A DNA stretch of 36,335 nt from Sphingomonas xinjiangensis (GCF_014199255.1 NZ_JACIJF010000024.1:1-36335); one strand, 5' to 3'. Positions 1 to 9,443 are shown, counted from the stretch's first letter. The notes: a model not told the origin generated them from the sequence alone. Translations and numbers: made by a program.

Positions 1-115
1 ACAGTCCGCTCTTAAAAACGAACGGCCCAGACCGAACGCTCACGGGTGAACATTGTTTGGTCCGCTATACGTGGTTCTCACCACTCAGTCCTTTTCGAGT
101 GGGTTGGCGCCCGAT

Positions 116-165
116 AAAGGACCAGCTGTTTGCCGGTCCTCGAAGGGCATACCCAAAGGGCACCG
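116..165. repeat. Copy 1 of a 50-bp repeated imperfect palindrome
   Basis: The core at 143-165 matches 11410-11432 at 22 of 23 bases in the same orientation. Weaker similarity runs upstream through an AAAGGAC block and a TTTGC block to position 116 here and 11384 there. Each copy has short inverted arms: CCGGT/ACCGG at 133-137 and 162-166 here, GGTGCC/GGCACC in the other copy. The two copies bracket the sigma factor to MBL-hydrolase module. It could be a REP-like element, a MITE remnant or the end of a lost insertion sequence. Only the repetition itself is seen. Confidence 0.6.
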
Positions 166-221
166 GTGTTAAATCGATCAATGTCGCAATCTGTAGCGGA
201 GCGGGCAGGGGAACGCCGACG

Positions 222-503
222 CTCCGGCGAATGCTAAACTACGGGCATGGCCGCACCGGCAAGGATGTTTACGTAACCCGCTCCAGTCCTGAGAGCCGAG
301 CCGTCAACGACCGCTTCTTTCCAAAGGTGCGCAGCTCCGAAGGACACGTCGTTGTACGTGTCCAACCAAACGGTGAGTATAAAATTTGGGTCACCGATAA
401 CAGTGAAGAGTGCGACCGGATCACCTCCGAGAGCCGCGCCGAGGCAGGCCGGTCGATTACCGGCCGGATACCGGTCATAGCGGTGCGCTCCGCACGATTG
501 TAA
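222..503 (+). pseudogene. C-terminal remnant of an MBL-fold hydrolase gene
   Basis: The reading frame here is open from the window's left edge to the stop at 503. The stretch encoded by about 222-420 aligns with the C-terminus of the intact MBL-fold protein at 9444-10820. Shared features are an R-M start, a G-x2-DV step, E-x-RA, then GHVVVRV-QPNGEY here against GHVVIRV-APDGES there. The metal-binding motif is absent. The frame upstream of about 220 does not resemble the family and contains the 116-165 repeat, so the gene looks truncated and its start lost. The last 27 codons do not match and include a 7-bp hairpin (447-453 with 459-465). It may be the leftover of a duplicated locus. If an intact gene begins left of the window it could instead be a divergent fused protein, which I think less likely. 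Confidence 0.55.
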
Positions 504-573
504 ACGGCCGCGAGATTACGATCGGTGTCTTCCAATACGCACGTTTGTCATCATACCGTGTAAGGCAAACTCT

Positions 574-1188
574 ATGGAGCAACCTTACCTAGCGCGAAGC
601 AGATGGTTGGCGGCAAATGTGCTGCCGCACGAGCCGGCCATGCGTGCCTGGTTACGGCGGACGACCCAGATGTCGGACTCAGACATCGACGACATTGTTC
701 AGGAAAGTTACGCCATTCTCGCGCGCCTAGAGAGCGTCGACTCTATTCGCGACCCTCGAACTTACGCGTGGCAGGTGGCGCGGTCGGTTTTCCTCCAAGG
801 CCTGCGCCGCAACAAGATTGTCCCGATCGGCTCCCTCTCCGACCTCGCGGCACTTGGCGCGATCGACGAGAAACCCGACCCCGAGCAACATGCTCACGGC
901 CAGCGTGAACTGCGGCGTGTCGAGGCGGCAGTGGAGGAGATGCCGACGCAGGTCCGAAAGGTGTTCTGGCTGCGCCGAGTAGAAGGGCTTTCCCAGCGCG
1001 AAACGGCTGCTGAGCTTGGCTTGGCCGAGCATACTGTTGAAAAATACAGCGCGAGGGGAATGAAATTTCTGCTTCGACAGTTTGGGCGTGGCGGAAATGT
1101 GACTGCCGGGTCATCTAATGTCCAGGACCCAACCCACCGAGAGTATGACGCGTCGAATGCCCAACCGCGAAACAGCCAGCGAGATTGA
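574..1188 (+). CDS. ECF sigma factor, FecI family
   Basis: This is an RNA polymerase sigma factor of the extracytoplasmic-function class, 204 residues. Sigma region 2 lies at about residues 30-80, with a DIDDIVQESY motif. Region 4 lies at about 118-168, with a helix-turn-helix around LSQRETAAELGLAEHTVEKY. Domains 1 and 3 are missing, as is usual for ECF sigmas. The ATG at 574 follows an AAGG at 562-565. Its end overlaps the next gene, a FecR-type regulator, by about 70 bases, and this sigma/FecR/TonB-receptor order is the classic cell-surface signalling arrangement. It probably directs transcription of the receptors and enzymes that follow. Family assignment is firm. The FecI subtype rests on both sequence and context, and the signal is unknown. 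Confidence 0.9.
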   Translation: MEQPYLARSRWLAANVLPHEPAMRAWLRRTTQMSDSDIDDIVQESYAILARLESVDSIRDPRTYAWQVARSVFLQGLRRNKIVPIGSLSDLAALGAIDEKPDPEQHAHGQRELRRVEAAVEEMPTQVRKVFWLRRVEGLSQRETAAELGLAEHTVEKYSARGMKFLLRQFGRGGNVTAGSSNVQDPTHREYDASNAQPRNSQRD

Positions 1189-2185
1189 CGAGACCGCGGT
1201 CAATTGGGCCGCGAGGGCAGAGCGCGGACTGGTTCCGGAAGAGCGAGCAGACCTAGACCGGTGGCTGGACGGTGACAGTCGTCATCTTGGCGCGTTCGTT
1301 CGCGCCCAAGCCGCATGGATCCATGCCGAGCGCGCCGGAGCGCTCGGCCGGATGCCGGAGCCGGAAGACGGTCAAAAGGCGGAGATAGGGGAAGAAGCGC
1401 TGTCGATCAGGCAGTCTTACTCCCGCGGTCTAAGCAGGCGGATGGTCCTGGGTGGCAGCGCGGCCGCCGCCTCGCTTGGGGCGGCCTATTTGGTAGGTTT
1501 CAATCGTGACACTACCCTGGAGAGCGGCATCGGGGAGATACGCCATATCAAGCTCGCTGGTGGCACGACGCTTACGCTCGATACCGATACGCGAGTTGAT
1601 ATTGCCCGCTCGTCCCAAGATCGAGCGCTGCAGCTCGTACGAGGTAAATTGTTCGTCGAGGTGGCTAATTGGCGGAACCGGCCCCTTGCTGTGCGCGCCG
1701 AAGGCATCATGCTCGAAATCGTTGAAGGTGCTTTCGGCGTCCAGAGCCTCAGCCAAGCGCCGCTGGTTGCGCTCGTCACCAACGGTAAGCTCCTTGTTGA
1801 GCAATCTCAGGGCATCTTTGGTCAGCCGCGCACTGTTACGGTCCAGGAAAACCAGGCACTCACGATGTTTCCTCGTGACCAACTTGACCCCCGTGACGTG
1901 CGGTCGGTGCAAGCGGTGCAGCGCGAGCAGCTTCTTGCGTGGCGTGATGGAATGCTTTCTTTTGGCGGGGAGCTTCTTAGCGATGCGGTTCGCTCCTTCG
2001 ACCGTTATGGTTCAACCAGAATTGTTGTGGCCGATCCGCACCTCGCGCGACAGAAAATCACCGGGCTCTTCAAGGCCAACGATGCGAAAGGCTTCGCAAG
2101 AGCAGTGGCCGCGAGCTTTGGGGCGGATGTCAGGGACGAGGGCGGGATCATTCGGCTAGTTGCGAAAAATATTGTCTCGACGTAG
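1118..2185 (+). CDS. FecR-type anti-sigma/sigma regulator
   Basis: This inner-membrane regulator relays a signal from an outer-membrane receptor to the ECF sigma factor encoded just upstream. The N-terminal cytoplasmic part (about residues 20-75) has the WAARAERG and DRWL pattern of the DUF4880 region. One membrane segment spans about 108-128 and is preceded by SRRMVL, which resembles a twin-arginine signal, as in many FecR proteins. The periplasmic FecR domain follows (about 135-230, with a GEIRHIKLAGGTTLTLDT stretch). The C-terminus (about 300-350) resembles DUF4974. Starts at 1118 and 1145 are both possible and both overlap the sigma gene, suggesting translational coupling. The 355-residue length is normal for the family. 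Confidence 0.9.
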   Translation: MSRTQPTESMTRRMPNRETASEIDETAVNWAARAERGLVPEERADLDRWLDGDSRHLGAFVRAQAAWIHAERAGALGRMPEPEDGQKAEIGEEALSIRQSYSRGLSRRMVLGGSAAAASLGAAYLVGFNRDTTLESGIGEIRHIKLAGGTTLTLDTDTRVDIARSSQDRALQLVRGKLFVEVANWRNRPLAVRAEGIMLEIVEGAFGVQSLSQAPLVALVTNGKLLVEQSQGIFGQPRTVTVQENQALTMFPRDQLDPRDVRSVQAVQREQLLAWRDGMLSFGGELLSDAVRSFDRYGSTRIVVADPHLARQKITGLFKANDAKGFARAVAASFGADVRDEGGIIRLVAKNIVST

Positions 2186-2187
2186 CC

Positions 2188-2212
2188 GGAAATTTCGATT
2201 GCCGTGCATCTT
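2188..2212 (+). promoter_or_regulatory. Possible FecI-type promoter before receptor 1
   Basis: A GGAAAT hexamer at 2188-2193 lies 3 bases after the fecR stop and 55 bases before the receptor start. GGAAAT is the -35 element of the E. coli FecI-dependent fecA promoter, which sits in the same fecR-fecA gap. The -10 part is not convincing here: TC falls at 15 rather than 17 bases downstream. This is suggestive only. Confidence 0.25.
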
Positions 2213-2247
2213 CCCAACAGGGACCCTGTAGCTTCGGGCAAAGATCG

Positions 2248-4983
2248 TTGATCAGCAGATCATATCACGTTCCCGCTAGGGGATTAGCGGCACTTGCTGC
2301 ATCAATGTCCGTATCTGCGCCTGCGCTTGCGCAACGAATTGCCTTCAACGTTCCGGAACGGCCGGCCGTGGCGGGTATCCCGCAATTCGCGCATCAGGCC
2401 GGGATCCAGATTGTGTCGCCGGCAGGTCTTGCAGGGTTGAAAACTCATGCCGTCATTGGCCACTTCACGGTCGAGGAGGGGCTGCGGCGACTGCTGCGAT
2501 CTACTGGCCTCCATCTCGTCGCGCGCAACGGAAATATTCTTAGTCTTGCGCTATCACCCCGCGTATCGAGACAGAGCGCGACAAAACCGAAACCGGCCAA
2601 GCCGGCGAGATCACGAAGTTCCTTCGTCGCCGCTGAGGTTTCAGCTTCGCCGCCGGAGCCTGATACCGACATCATCGTCACCGGTACAGTTTCACCCGAA
2701 CGACGGCTCGACGCCGGTTTGGCCGTTACGACGGTGTCGCTGGATCGTATTCACGAGCTTGCTCCGAACAACACAGCTGATCTGCTCAAACTCGCGCCCG
2801 GCATCTGGGCCGAGACCACTGGAGGGGCCACGGGCGCGAACATTTTCGTTCGTGGCTTTCCGACCACGGGGGACGCACCGTTCCTGACGGTCCAGCTGGA
2901 TGGTGCTCCGATATATCCGCCGACCGAGCTGGCATTCAGCGAGAACACGACGCTTTTCCGCATTGACGACATGATCGACCGGGTCGAGATTTTACGTGGA
3001 GGTACAAGCCCGATCTTTTCCAACGGGCAACCTGGTGCAGTGATGAATTTCGTTCAGCGCACGGGGACGCCGGATCTCCAAGGCGGGCTTCGCCTGACGA
3101 CAACGGACTATGGAACACACCGCGCCGACGGCTACCTGACGGGCCCGCTTGCTCGCGATACGACCTTTGCCTTCGGTGGGTTCTATCGGACGTCCGACGG
3201 GCTGCGCAACACGCAGTTCCTCGCCGATCGTGGTGGCCAGGCCAGCGCGAACGTGACGCATGAGTTCGCCAACGGCAAGATCACGGCTTACGTCCGGTAC
3301 ACGCGGGACCATAATGCGTTCTACACCGGCGCGCCCCTAATCGCGAACGCGGACGGCAGCTTCGGCGCTTTGCCGGGCTTTGATCCGCTCCGCGACACGC
3401 TGATCGGTCGGGACACGCAGCACCTGTCCATCGAAACCGGTCCGCGTGAGTTTCGTGCGGTTGATCTAGACGAGGGACGGGGCGTCGATCTTCTGTTCGC
3501 TGGCACGAGCTTTGACTGGTCGGTCGGACATGTCCGCGTGACGAACCGGCTTAACGTCACGAAAGGGGACGCCAATACAATCGGTCTGTTCACCGGCCCA
3601 GTGCCCGAGACGCTGGGCCAGTACATTATCGATACCGTTGCGCGGGCCAATGCAAACGGGCGCACCATTGCGGCAGCGGGCCCGGCAAGCTCCGGTCAGG
3701 GCGTGATTGCGGCGACCGGCGTCGCCATTCCTGCCGATCGCTATGTTCTGACCGCCGGGCTTTGGTCCGTAAGAGAGTCGATAGCGGCGGTCACGAACGA
3801 GCTGCGTGTGTCGACCACGATCAACAGCGGGCACCAACTGACCGGCGGTTTCTATCTATCGCACTATCAAACCGGTGATCGTCGCATCCTCGGCAACAAT
3901 CTGCTGTTGCTTGCAGAGCCGAATGCGCAGCGTATCGACGTGCGTCTCGACAATGGCGTGCAGGCCACGCGCGACGGTTTTGTAAGCGCGGCGACCAGCC
4001 AGATTGTCGGCAGGAGCAAAAGCACCAACATGGCGCTGTTCCTCGACGATGACTGGGCGGTCTCGGAGCGAACCAGCCTCGACGTCGGCGTTCGTCTCGA
4101 ACACCAAATGTTGCGCGGTGAGGTACGCGATGTCCTCCCAAATGTGGACTTCGACGACGACCCGCTGACGCTTTACAATAACAATGGCGCCTTGCTGTTG
4201 GCGTCTTCAAGGACGCTTGGCGACGATGCGGAGCGATTATCGTGGGCGGCAGGGCTCGTACACAGGCTGGTGCCAGGAAAGGTGACGCTGCACGCGAGGT
4301 TGAACCACGGCTCCAACCTTCAAAGCTTCGATAAACTCAGGATTGGCGGTCAGCGGACCCAATCTGCCGATGTGCTAGAGGCGGGGGTCGATGTCGGCGT
4401 GGGGCCAATTCGTGGGTCTGCGAACGTCTTCCTCAATCGGTTCGACGGACTGCAGTTCACGCGTTTGCTAGCCAATGCCGATGGCAGCGTTGGGTCTATC
4501 CTGTTGGCGGGGGGCGCGCGTGCGTATGGTCTCGAGCTCGAGACGACCATCTCTCCCACGCCGCGATGGTCCGTCGAGTTACAAGGAACGTTCCAGGACG
4601 GACGCTATCGTGGTTTTGGCGGAAACAACGGGAACCGCGTCGTACGCCAGCCCAACATCCATCTTGCGGTGGCACCAGTCTACACAACTCGCATTGCAAG
4701 CGCGCCGCTGAGGGTGCGAGCAACCTTCACCTTTGTCGGCAGGCGATTTTCCGACGTCGAGAACCTGCAGCGGCTGCCGTCCTACTCGACCGTGGACCTC
4801 AGCCTCCATGCCGGGTCTGACCGGGGCTTCTATGGTGATGTGGTGGTTCAGAACCTATGCAACGCCTTTGGGCTTACCGAGGGGAATACCCGGGTGATCG
4901 GAGCGGTCCTGTCATCCGGGCCAATCGTTGCACGGCCACTGTTTGCGCGCAATTTCAGCGCTTCGATCGGGTATCGGTTCTGA
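2248..4983 (+). CDS. TonB-dependent receptor with STN signalling domain
   Basis: This is an outer-membrane active-transport channel of the FecA transducer class, 911 residues. A signal peptide ends near residue 29 (APALAQ). An STN domain (about 35-100) is the part that contacts FecR. A TonB-box-like DIIVTGT stretch follows near 141-147, then the plug (about 155-275, with LLKLAPGI and VRGFPTTGD) and a long beta-barrel ending in the aromatic YRF. The TTG at 2248 is preferred because the next Met (2305) would remove the start of the signal peptide. It lies right behind the sigma/FecR pair and is probably the sensor for that pair. It is a clear paralogue of the next gene: plug and C-terminal EGNTRVIG motifs are shared. 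The ligand cannot be read from sequence, and iron chelates, carbohydrate or other compounds are all possible. Confidence 0.9.
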   Translation: MISRSYHVPARGLAALAASMSVSAPALAQRIAFNVPERPAVAGIPQFAHQAGIQIVSPAGLAGLKTHAVIGHFTVEEGLRRLLRSTGLHLVARNGNILSLALSPRVSRQSATKPKPAKPARSRSSFVAAEVSASPPEPDTDIIVTGTVSPERRLDAGLAVTTVSLDRIHELAPNNTADLLKLAPGIWAETTGGATGANIFVRGFPTTGDAPFLTVQLDGAPIYPPTELAFSENTTLFRIDDMIDRVEILRGGTSPIFSNGQPGAVMNFVQRTGTPDLQGGLRLTTTDYGTHRADGYLTGPLARDTTFAFGGFYRTSDGLRNTQFLADRGGQASANVTHEFANGKITAYVRYTRDHNAFYTGAPLIANADGSFGALPGFDPLRDTLIGRDTQHLSIETGPREFRAVDLDEGRGVDLLFAGTSFDWSVGHVRVTNRLNVTKGDANTIGLFTGPVPETLGQYIIDTVARANANGRTIAAAGPASSGQGVIAATGVAIPADRYVLTAGLWSVRESIAAVTNELRVSTTINSGHQLTGGFYLSHYQTGDRRILGNNLLLLAEPNAQRIDVRLDNGVQATRDGFVSAATSQIVGRSKSTNMALFLDDDWAVSERTSLDVGVRLEHQMLRGEVRDVLPNVDFDDDPLTLYNNNGALLLASSRTLGDDAERLSWAAGLVHRLVPGKVTLHARLNHGSNLQSFDKLRIGGQRTQSADVLEAGVDVGVGPIRGSANVFLNRFDGLQFTRLLANADGSVGSILLAGGARAYGLELETTISPTPRWSVELQGTFQDGRYRGFGGNNGNRVVRQPNIHLAVAPVYTTRIASAPLRVRATFTFVGRRFSDVENLQRLPSYSTVDLSLHAGSDRGFYGDVVVQNLCNAFGLTEGNTRVIGAVLSSGPIVARPLFARNFSASIGYRF

Positions 4984-5240
4984 CCCGTCAAAGCTTGCCG
5001 GAGCTTACTACGACACCGCTTATTTCCGACAAACGCGCAGCTTGGCCATCCCCAGCGACTAAATTCGCTGGCTGCATTTAGTTTAGAAAAGATCTGGCCA
5101 TGTAGCCGGATTTCGAAAGCGCCAAGCATCTCCCTTCTGGATGCGGCTTCAATGGCGCGCCTCCGCACAATTTCGGCGGTTCGGGTCACGAAAGGTCTTT
5201 CGTGCGCGCGGGCATGCTTATTCCAAAGGGGGGGGACCCG

Positions 5241-7736
5241 ATGCGTGTGACCTTACGACATTCCTTGTTAGCGACCGTCGCTCTGGCGGCGTTGCCGGCA
5301 GCCGTTCAGGCACAAACCACGAGCGCTGCTCCGGCGCCTGTCGACTCCGCGGCCCCTGCCGCAGATCAGCTGCCCGCCCCGGACACGTCAGGCGATGAGA
5401 TTGTGGTCGTTGGTTCGGCAAATCCGGCGGGACAGCGCAGGCGTGAGGCCGGCTACGCTGTTACGACGCTGAGCAACGAGGCTATCATGGCCGCAGCACC
5501 GATCAGCGCAGCCGATGTGTTGAAGCTGGTGCCGGGCATTCACGCCGAGACGACGAGCGGAGTCTCCGGTCCAAACATTCAGGTCCGGGGCTTCCCGACC
5601 AGCGGTGATTCAAAGTTCGTCACCATGCAGATCGACTCGCTTCCGATTTTTCCGGTATCGAGTCTCGCTTTCCTCGACAATTCAACCCAGATCAGGCTCG
5701 ACGAGACTATCAAGCGCGTAGAAGCGACCATCGGCGGCCAAGCAGTACTATTCGGCAACGGTCAGCCCGGCGCGACGGTCAACTTCGTTCAAAAGAACGG
5801 CAAAACGGATCCCGGCGGCCTCGCCGAATTTACCTATGGCACCGGCAGCCAGTATCGTTTCGACGGATATTATGGCGCTGACCTCGGCAATGGCTGGTAT
5901 GGTAGCGTCGGCGGATTTTACCGGACCCAAAAGGGCGTTCGTAACACGCAGTTTCCGTCTGATCAGGGTTATCAAATCGTCGGAACGATCCACCACGAGT
6001 TCGAGGATGGCTCATTCACACTCTACGGACGTCAGACGCACGATCAGAACGCGTTCTTCACCGCAGTTCCGCTCATCCGAACGGGACCGGACAATGACAT
6101 TAAGCTGCGCCCGTTCCCTGGCTTTAATCCGACACGGGACACGTTTTTGGGTAATGCCAATCGAATCGTGACCTTCAACATCGCCTCGAACGGCACAAAC
6201 ACGCCCGTTTCGAAGACCGTGGATCTTGCGAAAGGCCGTGGTATCGACCACCATTTAGTCGGCTTCGATTTCGACAAGACGTTCGGCGACATCTCCTTTT
6301 CGAACAAGCTGTCCTACGCTGCAGGCACAACCCCGACGATCGCCCAATTTACCGGTGCCACGCCGGTCACGCTCGGCTCTTTCATCACGAGCCAAGTGAC
6401 TGCTGCGAACGCCAACGCCACGGCCACGGCGGCGGCTGGTCGACCCGCGACAGGCGGAACAGCGACGCTCATCAGTAACGGCCAGGCGCTGACCGACCTA
6501 AATCAATTTGTTCAAGGGATCGGCATCACTTACGTCTTGAAGAAAATTAAGTCGTTCCAAGACGAAGCCCGTCTGTCTGCCGAGATATTCGAAGGAAACA
6601 CTCTGACGGGCGGTGTTTATTTCGCCGACTACGATTCCGATGATACATGGTTCACCGGCCATAATCAGTTAATGACGGTGCAGAACAACGCATTACCGAT
6701 CAATATCGTGCTGAACAACGGCGTGAAGGTGACGAACGGAAGTGGCGTTTACACGCCCACCGCACTAGCGCTCCACAATGTCTATCACGGCCGAAACGAA
6801 GCTGTCTTCTTAACAGACTCTTGGAGGATCACGCCGAAGCTGAAGGTGGACGCAGGCGTCCGCTATGAGTGGGAGCAGGTCGACGCGACATTCCAGAACT
6901 CTGCGAGGGCGAACATCTCTACCGATCCGCTCGCGTTGTACGACTATGGTGCCTCCGTGCTCCTTCCAAGCACGCGGCCAGTCGAATATAGTGGGTCGCA
7001 CGCAGCCTTTAACGTCGACGCTAATTATGAAGTATTTCACAACGTCAACGCTTTTGTCGGCTATAACAAGGGCTACTCACTACCCACTTTTGACGACCTA
7101 CGTACAAATGTGAGAACCACCTCCAAAGTCGATCAGGTGCAAGGTGGCATCAAGACCTTTAGCCGGTTGTTCGCGCTCGATCTAACGGGTTTCTACAACA
7201 CGTTCAGGGGACAACCGGCTTCCCAGCTTCTAGCCGATGGCACCATTGTGAACTACTTGACCAGCTCCGACACCTATGGCGTGGAACTGAACGGGGAGGT
7301 GCGGTATAATGGCTTCGCGTTAGCCGGGCAGGGGACCTATCAGCACGGCAAGTATGTGGCCGGCGGGCCGGGTATCACCGGCAATCAAGTAATTCGGAAC
7401 CCCGATTTCCAGGCGCGCGTCACGCCAAGCTATACGTTCGACACGCCGGTCGGCGGGCTGATGTTTTACGCCACTGGCTCGTACATTTCTGACCGCTTTT
7501 CAGATCTTCAAAATCTGCAGCCACTCCCGAAATACTACACGCTTGACGTGGGTGCCTCGCTCATCATGCACAACGGTTTGGAGATCCGCTTTACCGGCAC
7601 CAACGTGACGAACACCCTTGGCATCACCGAGGGTAATAGTCGCGTCGTTGGTAGCGGCGTAGCCGCTGGAGGCGTGTTCCTCGGCCGGCCGCTGTTCGGG
7701 CCAAACTATCAAGTCAGCCTGAAAATGAAGTTCTAA
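5241..7736 (+). CDS. TonB-dependent receptor, no STN domain
   Basis: This is an outer-membrane TonB-dependent channel of 831 residues. The ATG at 5241 is chosen over a GTG at 5202 and an ATG at 5214. It follows a strong G-rich ribosome site (AAAGGGGGGGG) and begins a clean signal peptide ending AAVQAQ. An Ala/Pro-rich linker follows, then a TonB box (DEIVVVG near 51-57), the plug (about 65-185, with VLKLVPGI and VRGFPTSGD) and the barrel ending KMKF. It lacks the STN domain of its upstream paralogue, so it probably transports without signalling to FecR. Shared blocks such as NGQPGA, FNPTRDT and EGNSRVVG show the two arose by duplication. A 257-base gap before it could hold its own promoter. 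The trehalase gene follows after 56 bases, which hints at a carbohydrate ligand. Confidence 0.9.
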   Translation: MRVTLRHSLLATVALAALPAAVQAQTTSAAPAPVDSAAPAADQLPAPDTSGDEIVVVGSANPAGQRRREAGYAVTTLSNEAIMAAAPISAADVLKLVPGIHAETTSGVSGPNIQVRGFPTSGDSKFVTMQIDSLPIFPVSSLAFLDNSTQIRLDETIKRVEATIGGQAVLFGNGQPGATVNFVQKNGKTDPGGLAEFTYGTGSQYRFDGYYGADLGNGWYGSVGGFYRTQKGVRNTQFPSDQGYQIVGTIHHEFEDGSFTLYGRQTHDQNAFFTAVPLIRTGPDNDIKLRPFPGFNPTRDTFLGNANRIVTFNIASNGTNTPVSKTVDLAKGRGIDHHLVGFDFDKTFGDISFSNKLSYAAGTTPTIAQFTGATPVTLGSFITSQVTAANANATATAAAGRPATGGTATLISNGQALTDLNQFVQGIGITYVLKKIKSFQDEARLSAEIFEGNTLTGGVYFADYDSDDTWFTGHNQLMTVQNNALPINIVLNNGVKVTNGSGVYTPTALALHNVYHGRNEAVFLTDSWRITPKLKVDAGVRYEWEQVDATFQNSARANISTDPLALYDYGASVLLPSTRPVEYSGSHAAFNVDANYEVFHNVNAFVGYNKGYSLPTFDDLRTNVRTTSKVDQVQGGIKTFSRLFALDLTGFYNTFRGQPASQLLADGTIVNYLTSSDTYGVELNGEVRYNGFALAGQGTYQHGKYVAGGPGITGNQVIRNPDFQARVTPSYTFDTPVGGLMFYATGSYISDRFSDLQNLQPLPKYYTLDVGASLIMHNGLEIRFTGTNVTNTLGITEGNSRVVGSGVAAGGVFLGRPLFGPNYQVSLKMKF

Positions 7737-7792
7737 CTAGGCCGCAGGCTTGGGCGCCAGCCCGGGCCTGCAATCCTATCGAGTAGGTGCAA

Positions 7793-9436
7793 ATGAAAAC
7801 CCTTGGTCTACTCACATGGCCTCTTTTCACGCTCGTATTGGCAGGAGGAGCATTAGCGCAATCGGCGGCCGATCGCGCCATTGCGGTGTCGCGTGCCGCC
7901 GCGACGCCGGAGGATGTATTCGGGCCGCTGTTCCGGGCCGTGCAGGTCGCCCACGTCTTTCCCGACAACAAGGCGTTCACCGACCTGATCCCGCGTGACC
8001 GGCCTGAGGTGATCCTGGTGGCATTCCGGTCCGAGCAGCCGCGGGGACGCGCGGCGCTTGCCGCCTTTGTCGCGCGGCATTTCCGTGAACCGGATGCCGG
8101 GACGCCGGCCCAACTGTCGCTGCGTGAGCATATCAAGGCGCTCTGGCCGGTGCTGTCCAAGCCGCCGATGGCGGTGGTGCCGGGATCGTCTGCGCTGGAG
8201 TTGCCGAACGCGTTCGTCGTGGCCGGGGGGCGGTTCCGCGAGATGTATTACTGGGACAGCTATTTCACGATGCTGGGCCTGAAGGCCGACGGGGAGCAGC
8301 CGCTGATCGAGTCGATGCTGGCGAACTTCGTCTCGCTGGTGGAGCGTTTCGGGCATGTTCCGAACGGAACGCGATCCTATTATCTCAGCCGGTCGCAGCC
8401 GCCGTTTCTCGCGCTGATGATGGACCTTTCGGATACGCGGGACCCGGCTTTGCAGCGGCGGCGACTGGCGGCGCTGAAGACGGAACATGCCTATTGGATG
8501 GCGGGCGCGACCTGCATCGATGCGACCGGTTCGTGCCAGCACGTGGTCAGGATGCCCGACGGTGCGCTGCTCAACCGTTACTGGGATGCCCGCGAGACGC
8601 CGCGGGATGAGTCCTATGCGCTGGATCTTGCCACGGCGGAGAAGGCAGGTTCCCGCCCGAAGGAGGCGGTTTATCGCGATCTTCGCGCCGGCGCGGAGAG
8701 CGGGTGGGATTTCAGCTCGCGCTGGTTGAAAGACGGTAAGTCGGTCGAGACGATCCATACGACCGACATCGTGCCGGTCGACCTCAACAGCCTGCTCTGG
8801 AACCTTGAAACCGCGATCGCGCGGCGGTGCCGGGCGGCGGGCGATCTTGCCTGTGCCGCGGACTTCGACAGGCAGGCGAACACCCGCAAGGCGGCGATGG
8901 CGAAGTATCTCTGGTCGGCGATCGAGAGGCGTTTTGCGGACTGGGATCGGTCGTCGGGGAAGGCGACGCCGTCGATCAGCGCGGCGATCCTCTATCCGTT
9001 GTTCGTCGGGCTGGCGACGCCGGAACAGGCCGCGCTGACGGCGAAGCTGACGAAGGCAAAGCTGGTGGCACCGGGCGGTCTGCGCACCACGACCGTTCGG
9101 ACCGGCGAACAGTGGGATGAGCCCAACGGCTGGGCGCCGCTGCTCTGGATCGGGGTTCGGGGGCTCGATCGTTATGAGCAGTCCCGGCTTGCCGACGACC
9201 TTGCGAACCGGTGGTTGAAGACGGTTTCGTCCTTCTACGCCTGCACCGGGCGGATGGTGGAGAAATACGACATCGAGCGCGGCGTCGCCGGCGGGGGCGG
9301 GGAATATCCGGTGCAGGATGGGTTCGGGTGGACGAATGGCGTCACCCGCGCGCTGCTCGATCGCCCAGCGCCGGACCGGTCAATCGCTGACCCCGCGGCT
9401 CAACGTCCCCAGACTGCCTGCAACCCGACACCATAA
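7793..9436 (+). CDS. treA: Periplasmic trehalase, glycoside hydrolase family 37
   Basis: This enzyme hydrolyses trehalose to two glucose units, probably in the periplasm. The signal peptide is residues 1-23 (ending GGALAQ). Both GH37 signatures are present: GGRFREMYYWDSY near 145-157 and QWDEPNGWAP near 439-448. The catalytic acid region ESGWDFSSRWL lies near 301-311, and the region of the catalytic base (EKYD) near 490, as in E. coli Tre37A. The 547-residue length is normal. The ATG at 7793 follows GAGTAGG; a GTG two codons earlier is less well placed. Codon third positions are visibly more G/C-rich than in the receptors before it, so it may have a different history. The MBL-fold gene starts 7 bases after its stop, so the two are very likely co-transcribed. 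Confidence 0.92.
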   Translation: MKTLGLLTWPLFTLVLAGGALAQSAADRAIAVSRAAATPEDVFGPLFRAVQVAHVFPDNKAFTDLIPRDRPEVILVAFRSEQPRGRAALAAFVARHFREPDAGTPAQLSLREHIKALWPVLSKPPMAVVPGSSALELPNAFVVAGGRFREMYYWDSYFTMLGLKADGEQPLIESMLANFVSLVERFGHVPNGTRSYYLSRSQPPFLALMMDLSDTRDPALQRRRLAALKTEHAYWMAGATCIDATGSCQHVVRMPDGALLNRYWDARETPRDESYALDLATAEKAGSRPKEAVYRDLRAGAESGWDFSSRWLKDGKSVETIHTTDIVPVDLNSLLWNLETAIARRCRAAGDLACAADFDRQANTRKAAMAKYLWSAIERRFADWDRSSGKATPSISAAILYPLFVGLATPEQAALTAKLTKAKLVAPGGLRTTTVRTGEQWDEPNGWAPLLWIGVRGLDRYEQSRLADDLANRWLKTVSSFYACTGRMVEKYDIERGVAGGGGEYPVQDGFGWTNGVTRALLDRPAPDRSIADPAAQRPQTACNPTP

Positions 9437-9443
9437 GGAATCC

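Noticed and set aside
447..465. 7-bp perfect hairpin as a terminator before the sigma gene
   Set aside because: No T tail follows and it lies in the decayed gene's tail, so no role can be supported.
7853..8758. Long open frame on the minus strand (about 300 codons)
   Set aside because: It lies wholly antisense to the trehalase gene, is Arg-rich with no domain, and is expected from high-GC codon use.
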